Origin: Longimicrobiales bacterium
GTDB lineage: Bacteria > Gemmatimonadota > Gemmatimonadetes > Longimicrobiales > Gaopeijiaceae
Length of the DNA: 64,000 nucleotides
Assembly (NCBI GenBank): GCA_028823235.1
Contig: JAPKBW010000004.1
Location: 124,001-188,000, forward strand
Direction of reading: 5' to 3'
The notes below the pieces were generated by a model that was given only the letters and a program-made list of their open reading frames with translations, was not told the DNA's origin and did not search any database. A program made the position numbers and the translations under genes. Shown piece after piece: positions 33,624 through 41,972 of the stretch. Position 1 is the stretch's first letter, and every line of letters starts with the position of its first letter.

Positions 33624-34604
33624 TCAGCCTCCGGTCTGCGACAACGCGATCAGGCCACCCGAACCGGCAGAGCTGCCCTGAATCAGATAGTGCCGCTCAG
33701 GCTTGGTCTGGAGCGTCTCAACGATGTGCGGAACAAGGTCTTCACCCGCCCGAAGTGGATCCCTCAGGTTCGTCTGCATCGACCCAAAAAGACACGGCCG
33801 CAGCTGACCATCGGCCGTAAGCCGCATCCGGTTGCATCGATCGCAGTAGTTGTGACTCATCGGAGTGATGACCCCGATCGTGCCTGGGGCCCCGGGGAAC
33901 TTGTGATACAGTGCCGGCCCATTTCCGAACGGACCCTCGACCGGTTCGAGCGCGTCGATCTTCTCGATGCGCCGCAGCGCTTCGGTGCACGATATGAACT
34001 GCTTCTCGCTCAGCTCGAGGTTCGCCCCGGTGGGCATCATCTCGATGAACCGGATGTGCCAAGGGCGCTCGCGTGTGATCGCGGCAAAGTCCTCGATCTC
34101 GTCATCATTCTGCCCTCGGATGAGCACCACGTTGATCTTGATCGGGGAGAAGCCCGCAGCCTCAGCAGCGTCGAGGCCCGCCATGATCTTGGGGAACGAG
34201 CCCGGACGTCGCGAGATACTGTCGACTCGGTCGGCCCTGAGTGAATCAAGTGAGACGTTAAGGCGCTGGATGCCCGCATCACGCAGCGCTTCGGCCTGGT
34301 CCTCGAGGAGCACCGCGTTCGTGGACAGCGAGAGATCATCGATCTCCGGGACGGCCGCGATCATCTTGACCAGGTCGGGCAGGTCTCGACGCACGAGGGG
34401 TTCGCCACCCGTGATCCGGACGCGTTTCAGTCCCATGCCAGCCATCGTCCGTACGATCTCAGCAATCTCCTCGTAGCTGAGCAGTTGCTCACGCTTGAGC
34501 CACGGCAGCCCTTCCTCCGGCATGCAGTAGACACATCGCAAGTTGCACTTGTCCGTGACAGACACGCGCAGATACTCCACGCGACGGCCGAATTGATCGA
34601 TCAC
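33624..34604 (-). CDS. moaA: GTP 3',8-cyclase MoaA (radical SAM)
   Basis: MoaA starts molybdenum cofactor synthesis by rearranging GTP. I use GTG 34604 (326 residues): it overlaps the moaE TGA as GTGA and is preceded by GGAG at good spacing; the open frame to 34643 lies inside moaE. The radical-SAM cluster is CNLRCVYC, the SAM-binding block ITGGEPL follows, and the second C-terminal cluster is made by CDRCNRMRLTADGQLRPC. The C-terminus lacks the exact GG tail but ends in GSSAGSGG followed by a short extension (LIALSQTGG) that itself ends in GG. Operon moaD-moaE-moaA. Confidence 0.96.
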   Translation of the reverse strand: MIDQFGRRVEYLRVSVTDKCNLRCVYCMPEEGLPWLKREQLLSYEEIAEIVRTMAGMGLKRVRITGGEPLVRRDLPDLVKMIAAVPEIDDLSLSTNAVLLEDQAEALRDAGIQRLNVSLDSLRADRVDSISRRPGSFPKIMAGLDAAEAAGFSPIKINVVLIRGQNDDEIEDFAAITRERPWHIRFIEMMPTGANLELSEKQFISCTEALRRIEKIDALEPVEGPFGNGPALYHKFPGAPGTIGVITPMSHNYCDRCNRMRLTADGQLRPCLFGSMQTNLRDPLRAGEDLVPHIVETLQTKPERHYLIQGSSAGSGGLIALSQTGG

Positions 34605-35041
34605 CTTGGCTCTCCTACGGGAGGAACGGTGCCCTTGACCCACTCGGCGGTCCCGTCCGCATAGTGTTCCTTCTTCCAGATGGGGAGACGCTTCTTGATC
34701 TCCTCGATGACGTACCTGGTCGCGTCGAACGACTCGGCGCGATGCGGACTCGATGCCGCAATCGCAACGGATACCTCTCCGATCGCGAGGTCACCGGTGC
34801 GGTGCACGACCACGAGCCGATCCGTGCCCAGCCGGGCGGCTGCCTCGCTCGCAATCTCACAGAGCACGGTCTGGGCCATGTCGGCATAGGCGTCATACCG
34901 CATCCCGCTCACGGGACGACCATCGGCATGGTCACGAACTACACCCACGAAGAGCAAGGAGGCGCCGTCCTCGTCCGAGCCGACACGTCGAAACAAGTCG
35001 GTCGGATCAATGGGGTCAGGGCCGACGAAGGCGGAAATCAA
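34601..35041 (-). CDS. moaE: Molybdopterin synthase catalytic subunit MoaE
   Basis: MoaE transfers sulfur from MoaD thiocarboxylate onto precursor Z to form molybdopterin. The 146-residue protein has the family blocks GASLLFVGVVRDHADG, LEYDAY-like MRYDAYADMA, VHRTGDLAIGEVSV and the active-site KKRLPIWKKEHYADG with paired lysines. It starts 4 bases after the moaD stop and overlaps moaA. The substrate-side partner MoaD is immediately upstream. Confidence 0.96.
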   Translation of the reverse strand: MISAFVGPDPIDPTDLFRRVGSDEDGASLLFVGVVRDHADGRPVSGMRYDAYADMAQTVLCEIASEAAARLGTDRLVVVHRTGDLAIGEVSVAIAASSPHRAESFDATRYVIEEIKKRLPIWKKEHYADGTAEWVKGTVPPVGEPR

Positions 35042-35045
35042 AGAC

Positions 35046-35327
35046 CTATCCCCCCGCCACAGGTGGGATGAAAGCGACTTCGTCGTTCGGATTCAGGACT
35101 TCATCCATGAACGCGTATGTGTGATTGACGGCGATCGCGGGCTCCGTCGGCAGAAAGTCAAACGGCGCGCCTCTCCCTCTCAGGTCCGCAACGAGGTCCG
35201 CGACCGTGGCACCCTCACGCAACTCCACCGCGATTTCACCACTTCCGACGAGATCTCGGTACGCAGCGAAGAAGAGTGCATTGACAGAAAAGGACACGGG
35301 AGAGTGGGCCGTGAGGAGAGGGTTCAT
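35046..35327 (-). CDS. moaD: Molybdopterin synthase sulfur carrier subunit MoaD
   Basis: This 93-residue ubiquitin-fold protein ends in VAFIPPVAGG, with the C-terminal Gly-Gly that is adenylated and thiocarboxylated. VNALFFAAYRDLVG and AIAVNHTYAFMDEVLNPNDE agree with the family; the first ~12 residues are longer than usual. A hairpin at 35332-35358 sits directly before the start and its 3' arm includes the AGG that would serve as ribosome site. Confidence 0.93.
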   Translation of the reverse strand: MNPLLTAHSPVSFSVNALFFAAYRDLVGSGEIAVELREGATVADLVADLRGRGAPFDFLPTEPAIAVNHTYAFMDEVLNPNDEVAFIPPVAGG

Positions 35328-35331
35328 CTAA

Positions 35332-35358
35332 CCTGACATGTTGAAACATCACGTCAGG
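35332..35358 (-). promoter_or_regulatory. Hairpin covering the moaD ribosome-binding site
   Basis: CCTGAC/GTCAGG (6 bp) and an inner ATGTT/AACAT (5 bp) with a 2-base loop and a 3-base bulge form a hairpin ending five bases before the moaD ATG. The 3' arm contains AGG, the only purine-rich ribosome-site candidate. It could occlude translation, or act as the end of the upstream sigma-cassette transcript; it lacks a T-run. Confidence 0.4.
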
Positions 35359-35361
35359 CGG

Positions 35362-35979
35362 CTAAAGAGATAGAGGCACCCCGTAAACGCCTGCAACGTT
35401 CCCGCTACGGCCGTGACGCCGGTTCGAGTGCTCGCCCTCATTCTCACCGCTCGGGCCACCACCGCCCCTTCGCCCTCGACCTCCGTTCTCCCCACCCTGC
35501 AATCGGCGAATGCGGCGCCCGAGCTCTTCGCGAAGCGACTGCAGCTGAAGGACCTTCATGGGGGAAAGGACTTCACGCAGCGCCGCCTGCTCTTCGACTA
35601 AAAGGCGGCTCTCCGTCTGCCGCAGGTCGATCACGCTGGCGAGAAGCCCTGCCGCCGCTTCCTCGTCCCCACGATCAGCTTCGATAAGTGCCTCCACCTG
35701 ACGCCGGACAACGGACTCTCTCCGCATCAGGTCACGTCGACGGCGATCAAACCTGCGCACGACCGCGGAGAGCGACCGCGCCTCGTCTTCCGTCAGTTCA
35801 AGGCGCTCCTCCATCATGCGCGACATCCTCGTCCGGATGCGCTCCTCGAGCTGCGCGCGCTGCTCAGGGGAGGGGCCACGCCGCCCGGGGGGCTGGTCCT
35901 GGCCGGACAGTGGTCCGGCGACGGTCGCGGTCATCAGGATGGCTGTGGCAAACAGCCGGACGGCCAGACGGGGCGCCAT
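35362..35979 (-). CDS. Spy/CpxP-like periplasmic protein
   Basis: The 205-residue protein has a signal peptide (LFATAILMTATVAGPLSG, cleavage near residue 25) followed by a long charged helical region with LTEDEARSLSAVVRRFDRRRRD, DLRQTESRLLVEEQAALREVLSP and ELGRRIRRL. This pattern resembles the LTxxQ helices of Spy/CpxP and periplasmic metal-sensor (CnrX-like) proteins. The C-terminus is a Gly/Arg-rich tail. It is translationally coupled (TAATG) to the anti-sigma factor gene, so it is likely part of an envelope-stress cassette. The exact family is uncertain. Confidence 0.75.
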   Translation of the reverse strand: MAPRLAVRLFATAILMTATVAGPLSGQDQPPGRRGPSPEQRAQLEERIRTRMSRMMEERLELTEDEARSLSAVVRRFDRRRRDLMRRESVVRRQVEALIEADRGDEEAAAGLLASVIDLRQTESRLLVEEQAALREVLSPMKVLQLQSLREELGRRIRRLQGGENGGRGRRGGGGPSGENEGEHSNRRHGRSGNVAGVYGVPLSL

Positions 35980-36452
35980 TAGACTGCACCCCCGGCGCTG
36001 CCTGCAGTGAGCTCATCAAACAAGGCCTGTAGCGCCTCATCGGAGAGGCCCTCCAGCGTCGGTGCCCCAGCAACGAGTCCGCCATCACTCAGCCAGAGTT
36101 CACCCTCTGCCAGCTCGGTCGCGTACTCCGGAGCCCCGGTCCGCACGGCGTCGGGGTCCAAGGCGATGCCGACGCCGATCGCCAACGCGATAGCGGCGGC
36201 GGCAGAAATACCCCACCAGGGCCGTCTCCCACGGCGGCGCTCTGCATGCACTCCGGCAAGAATCTGCGCAACAGAATCCACCGGAGGCTGTGGCCGCGCG
36301 GCAAACAGGCTCTCGACCAACTCCAGTTCCTCTCGACACTCAGCGCAGCCCGAGAGATGTGCTTCGACGTGTTCCGCATCCCGTGCTTCGATTCGGTTCG
36401 TGCCGAATCCCGGAAGTAACTCCCTGACCGTGCCACACTCTGTCTCTTTCAT
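35979..36452 (-). CDS. Anti-sigma factor with N-terminal zinc finger (ZAS)
   Basis: The 157-residue protein has the ZAS motif H-x3-C-x2-C at His32, Cys36, Cys39 (HLSGCAEC) and a single membrane span near residues 81-99 (WGISAAAAIALAIGVGIAL). About 58 residues follow in the periplasm. It should bind and hold the ECF sigma encoded immediately upstream (ATGA overlap) until an envelope signal releases it. The same operon continues with the Spy-like gene. Confidence 0.9.
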   Translation of the reverse strand: MKETECGTVRELLPGFGTNRIEARDAEHVEAHLSGCAECREELELVESLFAARPQPPVDSVAQILAGVHAERRRGRRPWWGISAAAAIALAIGVGIALDPDAVRTGAPEYATELAEGELWLSDGGLVAGAPTLEGLSDEALQALFDELTAGSAGGAV

Positions 36453-37006
36453 TCCATCATCTCCCTCAGCCTTCGGACTCCGTGGAAGTAGTTCACTCGG
36501 GCCGCGCCTTCGCTCGACCCGATCACGTCTCCGATCTCTCTGAAACTCAGTCCTTCATCGATCCGAAGCGAGACGGATAGTTTTTGCTTCTCCGGTAACC
36601 GCTCCAGCATGGTGCGTGCTCTCGTCGATTCGTCCGTGATCGCGGCCGCCTCCACCGGATCGATTCCATCGGCACTGATGGGACCTGCATCGTCGATCGA
36701 TATTTCCTGCCGCCGCTGACGCTTGCGCAGAACGCCTCGCGCTTCGTTCGCCGTAATGGTCAGCAGCCAGGTTTTGAACGATGCATCGCCTCGAAATCGA
36801 TCCAGCGAACGGAACGCCTTCAAGAACGTGTCCTGGGCTACGTCCATCGCCGTGTCGCTATCGCCTACCACAGATAAGGCCACACGGTACGAGGCGCCGT
36901 GGTAGCGCTGCACCAGAGCACTCATCGCTGCATCCTCCCCAGCACGGGCTCGCTCGACCAACTCTGCGTCGGAAAGGTCCGTCTGAAGTCTGTGTTCTTC
37001 GCTCAC
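36449..37006 (-). CDS. ECF RNA polymerase sigma factor
   Basis: The 185-residue protein begins at GTG 37006. Region 2 is visible as LVQRYHGASYRVALSVVGD, AMDVAQDTFLKAFRSLDRFRGDASFKTWL, and region 4 as LERLPEKQKLSVSLRIDEGLSFREIGDVIG with a helix-turn-helix. It overlaps its anti-sigma gene by ATGA, a common ECF02/RpoE-like layout. No ribosome site precedes the GTG. Upstream lie palindromic AACGTT elements. Targets are unknown, but the Spy-like protein suggests envelope stress. Confidence 0.94.
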   Translation of the reverse strand: MSEEHRLQTDLSDAELVERARAGEDAAMSALVQRYHGASYRVALSVVGDSDTAMDVAQDTFLKAFRSLDRFRGDASFKTWLLTITANEARGVLRKRQRRQEISIDDAGPISADGIDPVEAAAITDESTRARTMLERLPEKQKLSVSLRIDEGLSFREIGDVIGSSEGAARVNYFHGVRRLREMME

Positions 37007-37011
37007 GGTAT

Positions 37012-37038
37012 ATAGAACGCCTGAACGTTCAAAACGTT
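37012..37038 (-). promoter_or_regulatory. Possible promoter/operator of the ECF sigma cassette
   Basis: The palindrome TGAACGTTCA (37022-37031) and a second AACGTT (37033-37038) lie just upstream of the sigma gene, followed on the minus strand by TCTATATA. A GAAC-type -35 is common at self-activated ECF promoters, but the -10 is too close to the GTG for a confident call. Confidence 0.3.
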
Positions 37039-37061
37039 AATTCGGCGGGACAACCGAAGCG

Positions 37062-37364
37062 CTAGAAGCTGCTGATCTTGTCCAGACGCTCGACGCGGGC
37101 CCGAAGATGCTTGGAGGGCTTGAAGACAGGCACAGAGCGGGAGGGAACCTCTACGGAGTCGCCCGTCCGCGGATTCCGCGCCATGCGCGTCTTCCGTTTA
37201 CGAACCTTGAAAGTGCCGAAGCCGCGGATCTCAATGTTCTCGTTGTTGGCGAGCGCCAGCTTCACCGCGTTCAGAAAGCCGTCCACAACCAACGCACAAT
37301 CTTTCTTGGTGATTCCAGGGCCGATGGCTTCGGCTACCTGTTCCACCAAGTCTGCCTTCGTCAT
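37062..37364 (-). CDS. HU/IHF-family DNA-binding protein
   Basis: A 100-residue nucleoid protein. The start at ATG 37364 has GGAG 7 bases upstream and gives the canonical MTKADLVEQVAE opening; the longer frame to 37445 is discarded. IEIRGFGTFKVRKRKTRMARNPRTG is the family signature with the DNA-minor-groove Pro in RNPRTG. It folds and bends DNA as a dimer. Whether it is HU or an IHF subunit is undecided. Confidence 0.95.
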   Translation of the reverse strand: MTKADLVEQVAEAIGPGITKKDCALVVDGFLNAVKLALANNENIEIRGFGTFKVRKRKTRMARNPRTGDSVEVPSRSVPVFKPSKHLRARVERLDKISSF

Positions 37365-37500
37365 TATCGTCTCCAGAGGCCGTGTTCCGGCACGCTCAAG
37401 TCGTAAGCGAGCGGAGACTGTAACGAGCCCACAAGCGAGTCGCAAGTTTGTCGGAGTCGTTGGGGGATAGCGACTTGCGAGGATAGCGGAGGCGAAAGCC

Positions 37501-38625
37501 TCAGATCCCTCGGCGGGCCTCCATCAGTCCAATAAACGTGTCGAACAGGTAGCGGCTATCGTGTGGACCGGGGGCGGCCTCAGGATGGTATTGCACGGAA
37601 ATCACCGGCAGTTCGCGGTGCTCCACACCTGCTACGGTGCCGTCGTACAGGTTGACGTGTGTCAGACGAAGGTCAGCTGCCCCGGGGATCGACCCGTCCT
37701 CGTCAGCCTTCACGGCGAAGCCGTGGTTCTGCGAGGTAATCTCGACCGTCTCACGATCGAGGTTCTTCACCGGATGGTTCCCGCCGTGATGCCCGAAGGG
37801 AAGCTTGAACGTTGTGGCTCCGAATGCTCGGCATATGAGCTGGTGACCAAGACAGATGCCGAATACGGGCACGTCCGCTCGGGCCAAGCCGAGAATCGCC
37901 TGCTCTGCTGCCCCGACGGCAGCGGGATCTCCTGGTCCATTCGAGACGAACAGCCCATCCGGAGGGTTCGACAGGATATCCTCGACCGGTGTGTCCGCGG
38001 GAATCACCGTCACATGGCAGCCGCGCTCGGCGAGGAGCTTGGGCGAGTGGGCCTTCACACCAAAGTCGTACGCGAGCACCCGAAACCGCTCGGTCCCCAC
38101 GGCCGGCACCTCGTATGGCCTCTGAGTGGAGACGCCATTGGCCAAGTCCAACCCTTCCATGAGAGGCTGAGCCAGGATTTCCTCCAGGATCTCGTCCTGA
38201 TCGCAACTGATGCCGACAACAGCGCCTCTCATGGCCCCCTTTGACCGGATGTGACGGGTCAGGGCACGTGTGTCCACGTCGGAGATCCCGGTGATGCCGT
38301 GCTCCGACAAGTACTCGTCCAGACCGCCTTCCGAGCGCCAGTTGGAATGCATCCGGGAGGCCTCCCGTACGATGAATCCGTTCACCTGGGGCACCGGCGA
38401 CTCGCAATCCTCTGGATTGACGCCGTAGTTCCCGATGAGCGGGTAAGTCATAATCACGAGCTGACCCGTGTACGACGGGTCCGTGAGCACTTCCTGGTAG
38501 CCCGTCATGGAGGTGTTGAACACCACCTCTCCATGGGCCACAGTAGACGCGCCGATCAACTGGCCGTCAAAGCGGCGGCCGTCCTCGAGAAGCAGGTACG
38601 CAGTGTGGTCCAGCGGAGCCTCCAT
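37501..38625 (-). CDS. carA: Carbamoyl-phosphate synthase small subunit
   Basis: CarA takes ammonia from glutamine and channels it to CarB to make carbamoyl phosphate for arginine and pyrimidines. The start at ATG 38625 (374 residues) matches the family opening; the frame reaches 38679. The N-terminal CarA domain shows GYQEVLTDPSYTGQLVIMTYPLIGNYG; the class I amidotransferase domain holds the nucleophile Cys258 in FGICLGHQL, SNGPGDP and QYHPEAAPGPHDS. No carB lies in the window. Confidence 0.96.
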   Translation of the reverse strand: MEAPLDHTAYLLLEDGRRFDGQLIGASTVAHGEVVFNTSMTGYQEVLTDPSYTGQLVIMTYPLIGNYGVNPEDCESPVPQVNGFIVREASRMHSNWRSEGGLDEYLSEHGITGISDVDTRALTRHIRSKGAMRGAVVGISCDQDEILEEILAQPLMEGLDLANGVSTQRPYEVPAVGTERFRVLAYDFGVKAHSPKLLAERGCHVTVIPADTPVEDILSNPPDGLFVSNGPGDPAAVGAAEQAILGLARADVPVFGICLGHQLICRAFGATTFKLPFGHHGGNHPVKNLDRETVEITSQNHGFAVKADEDGSIPGAADLRLTHVNLYDGTVAGVEHRELPVISVQYHPEAAPGPHDSRYLFDTFIGLMEARRGI

Positions 38626-38759
38626 GGCGTGGTGTGCAGCATCCGATTCCCGGAACGCTCCAGAAAAGCTACCGGGCACAGGAGTCGGGTCAACTCCGTG
38701 CCACCGTCGACCTGTTCAAGGGCGACTGCGACCGACCTGACATCGTGGAGCCACCTCAG

Positions 38760-39422
38760 CTACGCGACGCGCGACTCGTGACCGAAGACCTGCACAAAGC
38801 GCTCGACAAAGGCAGTGCGAACCCTCTCCGGATCTGGCGCCCTCCCTGTTTCCCGCTCGATAGAGGTCACCCCACCGTCGGGGATTCCACATGGCACAAT
38901 CGTCCCGAAATACGAAAGGTCTGCACTCACGTTAAGGGCGATCCCGTGAGATGTGATCCAACCCGACGATACACGCACCCCGATTGCAGCCAGCTTGCCG
39001 ACCTCCGTCCAGACACCGGTCCCTGTTTTGCTACGCCAGGCCTCAATGTCGAAGTCAGCCGCGACGAGGATGAGAACCTCTTCCAAATCTCTGAGATAGC
39101 GGTGCAGGTCCTTTCGATCGGGCTTCAGATCCAGAATCGGATATGCGACAAGCTGGCCAGGCCCGTGGTAGGTGACGTCCCCGCCCCTACCGGCTTCGTG
39201 CAGACCGATGCCCCGGCGTTCGCGCTCGGCTTCGTCCGCGAGGATATGATCCACGTGCGAACTGGATCCCATCGTGATCACATGAGGGTGCTCAAGCACT
39301 ATAAGCGTGTCGGGAACTTCTCCTGCCCGACGCTGAGCAACGAGTTCCTTCTGCATTTCGAGCGCGACCCCGTAGGGCACACTGCCCGGAGTCAGCACCA
39401 CGAGCTGGTGCAAGGTCTTCAT
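38760..39422 (-). CDS. lipB: Lipoyl(octanoyl) transferase LipB
   Basis: LipB moves octanoate from acyl carrier protein to lipoyl domains of 2-oxoacid dehydrogenases. The start at ATG 39422 (220 residues) removes an 80-residue upstream extension that runs through the E2 gene. The substrate loop GRGGDVTYHGPGQLVAYPI is diagnostic, and the Cys-Lys dyad is Cys178 (TIVPCGI) and Lys143 (GKLAAIGV). It follows E1alpha-E1beta-E2, whose lipoyl domain it should modify. A lipA gene is not seen nearby. Confidence 0.95.
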   Translation of the reverse strand: MKTLHQLVVLTPGSVPYGVALEMQKELVAQRRAGEVPDTLIVLEHPHVITMGSSSHVDHILADEAERERRGIGLHEAGRGGDVTYHGPGQLVAYPILDLKPDRKDLHRYLRDLEEVLILVAADFDIEAWRSKTGTGVWTEVGKLAAIGVRVSSGWITSHGIALNVSADLSYFGTIVPCGIPDGGVTSIERETGRAPDPERVRTAFVERFVQVFGHESRVA

Positions 39423-39464
39423 CGGATGCCGCGGGCCCCGACATTCACACGTGGCACTACGGCA

Positions 39465-39497
39465 ACGCCCCCGGAAGCAGTGAGGCTCCGAGGGCGT
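39465..39497 (-). terminator. Weak hairpin between E2 and lipB
   Basis: ACGCCC-c-CGGA and TCCG-a-GGGCGT form a two-part stem in the 100-base gap after the E2 stop. There is no T-run, so it may only attenuate read-through into lipB. Confidence 0.25.
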
Positions 39498-39522
39498 AGT
39501 TCTGCCGAGTACCGCGATTCGA

Positions 39523-40890
39523 TCATGCGTCCTCGGGGAAGTTCTCCAGCATGTCCTTGAGGCGTGCCAGGAATCGCGCCGAGTCCGCTCCGTCCACGAC
39601 CCGGTGGTCGTACCCGAGCGAGAAAAGACACCGCTTTCGGATCGCCATCGAGTCCGCACCGGTCTCTGGGTCCGTGACTACGACAACACGCTTCTCGATC
39701 GCGCCAAGTCCAAGGATCGAGGAAGTCCCTTTCGGAATCACAGGCAGCCCCACGAGCGTTCCGAGCACGCCCGGATTCGTAATCGTGAACGTCGCGCCCT
39801 GAATTTCATTCGGCACCAATTTCCGATTCCGTGCTCGGCCAGCCAGATCGACGATCTTGTTGCCGATACCGACCAGGCTGAGGTGGTCTGCATCGTGAAC
39901 CACTGGGACGATGAGCCCCGGATTCAAGTCCACCGCCATGCCCAGGTGAATGTTGCCGCGGAAAATGATGTTGTTACCGGACACAGTCGAGTTCACGGTC
40001 GGGAACTCATGCAGCACCCGCGAAACGGCCCAGGCGATGATGGCCGTGTAGCTGACCTTCGCACCCTGCTGAGCCCATTTCGGCTTGTTCGCCGTGCGAA
40101 CACGATCGATCACCGAGAAGTCCACCTCAATGAAAGAGTGAACGTGAGGGGCGACGCGCTTCGCCAGAACCATATGCTCCGCGGTCAGGCGACGGATCTT
40201 GTCCATCGGCTCGACCGTGTCGCCTTCCCGAACTGGGAATTCAGGATGCTCGACTTCTTTGAAAAACCGCTGCCACAGGTCCGACGGAGCTGAAGCGGCG
40301 GCCGGGGCTGCAGGCGGGACGACGGGTCGCACCGCCGGAGCTGCCGGTGCGGTTACGGGAGCAGGCGTTCCACCCGACTCGATGAACGTCAGGATGTCCT
40401 GCTTTGTAACCCGGCCCGCGTGACCGGTGCCAGGAACCGACTGAATCTCAACCCCGTGCTCTTCCGCAATCTTCCGGACTACCGGCGTCGAACGAGTACG
40501 GAGGCGCTCCTCCGCGCTTTGCTCCCCCGATGACACTGCTGCGACAGGAGCAGCTATCGGCGCCGCCTCAACGGGAATAGCCACCGGTGCCACCGGAGCT
40601 GCAAGCTCCGGCACCGCGGCCTCAGCCGGAGAGGTGGCGACCGCACCAGCCTCGGTGTCGATGAAAGCGACAATCGTGCCGACCTCGACGGTCTCGCCTT
40701 CCTGGACCGCGATCTCTACCAGGGTACCGGAAGAGGGCGCCGGAATCTCGGCGTCTACTTTGTCTGTCGAGATCTCAAGAATCGGCTCATCACGTTCGAC
40801 CGCATCGCCGACCTGCTTGAGCCACTGGGAGACTGTGCCCTCCGCGATGGATTCACCCATCTGGGGCATCGGGACTTCAATTCGAGCCAC
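39523..40890 (-). CDS. 2-oxoacid dehydrogenase E2 (dihydrolipoamide acyltransferase)
   Basis: The 455-residue E2 has one N-terminal lipoyl domain (lysine in EISTDKVDAEI, about residue 43), an Ala/Pro-rich linker, a peripheral-subunit-binding domain (STPVVRKIAEEHGVEI, GTGHAGRVTKQDIL) and a C-terminal acyltransferase domain with catalytic His429 and Asp433 in GYDHRVVDGAD. It passes acyl groups from E1 to CoA. The layout fits pyruvate or branched-chain 2-oxoacid dehydrogenases; the substrate cannot be fixed. E1beta ends 42 bases upstream and lipB follows. E3 is not in the window. Confidence 0.94.
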   Translation of the reverse strand: MARIEVPMPQMGESIAEGTVSQWLKQVGDAVERDEPILEISTDKVDAEIPAPSSGTLVEIAVQEGETVEVGTIVAFIDTEAGAVATSPAEAAVPELAAPVAPVAIPVEAAPIAAPVAAVSSGEQSAEERLRTRSTPVVRKIAEEHGVEIQSVPGTGHAGRVTKQDILTFIESGGTPAPVTAPAAPAVRPVVPPAAPAAASAPSDLWQRFFKEVEHPEFPVREGDTVEPMDKIRRLTAEHMVLAKRVAPHVHSFIEVDFSVIDRVRTANKPKWAQQGAKVSYTAIIAWAVSRVLHEFPTVNSTVSGNNIIFRGNIHLGMAVDLNPGLIVPVVHDADHLSLVGIGNKIVDLAGRARNRKLVPNEIQGATFTITNPGVLGTLVGLPVIPKGTSSILGLGAIEKRVVVVTDPETGADSMAIRKRCLFSLGYDHRVVDGADSARFLARLKDMLENFPEDA

Positions 40891-40932
40891 GCTCGATCAC
40901 TCCGCGTTAGTTAGTACGCCGAAAAGGGTTGC

Positions 40933-41961
40933 TTAGTAAGCCGCAAGATACCGACACGCCTTAAGCACGTCGTCCGTCTGCGGTAAAAAGTAATCTTCAA
41001 GTGAGCCGGAGTAAGGCACCGGGGCGTCAATCGCTGTCACTCGAAGCATGGGTGCGTCGAGCCACTCGAACGCTTTCTCACTGATCCGGATAGCGATTTC
41101 GCCTGCAATGCCGCCGGTTCGGGTGTCCTCGTGCACGATCAGAACTCGGCCCGTCTTCTTTACACTGGCGATGATCGCCTCTTCGTCAAGGGGAATCAGC
41201 GACCTGAGATCGATGACCTCCGTCGACACGCCATCTTCAGTCGCCAGCGTCTCCGCGGCGTCCGAACACTTATGGACCATCGCTCCATAGGTCACGATCG
41301 TGAGGTCCGTGCCCTCGCGCACCGTCCGGGCCTTGCCCAGCGGGACCACGTAGTCTTCGTCAGGAAGGACTTCGCGAAGAGCCGGAGCTCGATAGAGGCC
41401 TTTGTGTTCCTCAAAGATCACGGGATCGTTGTCGCGGATCGCCGCCTTCAGAAGACCCTTCGCATCGTACGCCGTGCTTGGATACACGATCTTGAGACCC
41501 GGGGTGTGGAAGAACGCCATCTCCACGTTCTGAGAGTGGAATGGGCCCCCGCGGTTTCCACCGCCTACCGGTCCACGGATGACGAGCGGCATAGGCCCGG
41601 CACCTCGGTACATCGACGTCGCGATGTAGTTTGTAATTACGTCGTATGCGGGCGAAATAAAGTCCATGAATTGGATCTCGACCACAGGTCGAAGTCCCAT
41701 GTGGGCCGCACCGGCAGCTGCACCGGTGAACCCCCCTTCCGCGATCGGCGTGTCGATGATCCGTTGCTCGCCGAAATGCTCGAGGAAGTCACGGGTGACC
41801 TTGAACGCCCCCCCGTACACTCCGATGTCCTCGCCCATCATGAAAACTGATTCGTCGCGGGTCATCTCCTCGAACAGCGCTTCACTGATCGCCTCAAGAA
41901 GCGTGACAGGCTCACCACGTCGGGTCTTGAGAAGATGTTCGGGGGTCTCACGTTCGGTCAT
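40933..41961 (-). CDS. 2-oxoacid dehydrogenase E1 component, beta subunit
   Basis: The 342-residue protein belongs to the transketolase-type pyrimidine-binding family. MGEDIGVYGGAFKVTRDF carries the Glu that activates TPP, RIIDTPIAEGGFTGAAAG is the E1beta signature, and a C-terminal domain (TGRVLIVHEDTRTGGIAGE) completes the fold. It pairs with the alpha subunit encoded 11 bases upstream to decarboxylate pyruvate or branched 2-oxoacids. Confidence 0.94.
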   Translation of the reverse strand: MTERETPEHLLKTRRGEPVTLLEAISEALFEEMTRDESVFMMGEDIGVYGGAFKVTRDFLEHFGEQRIIDTPIAEGGFTGAAAGAAHMGLRPVVEIQFMDFISPAYDVITNYIATSMYRGAGPMPLVIRGPVGGGNRGGPFHSQNVEMAFFHTPGLKIVYPSTAYDAKGLLKAAIRDNDPVIFEEHKGLYRAPALREVLPDEDYVVPLGKARTVREGTDLTIVTYGAMVHKCSDAAETLATEDGVSTEVIDLRSLIPLDEEAIIASVKKTGRVLIVHEDTRTGGIAGEIAIRISEKAFEWLDAPMLRVTAIDAPVPYSGSLEDYFLPQTDDVLKACRYLAAY

Positions 41962-41972
41962 TCGTCAGCCCT

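Noticed and set aside
35332-35358. Molybdenum-cofactor riboswitch upstream of moaD
   Set aside because: The gap is only 34 bases; the known Moco RNA is several times larger.
38634-39560. 308-residue plus-strand open frame
   Set aside because: Antisense to lipB, whose motifs and catalytic residues are complete.
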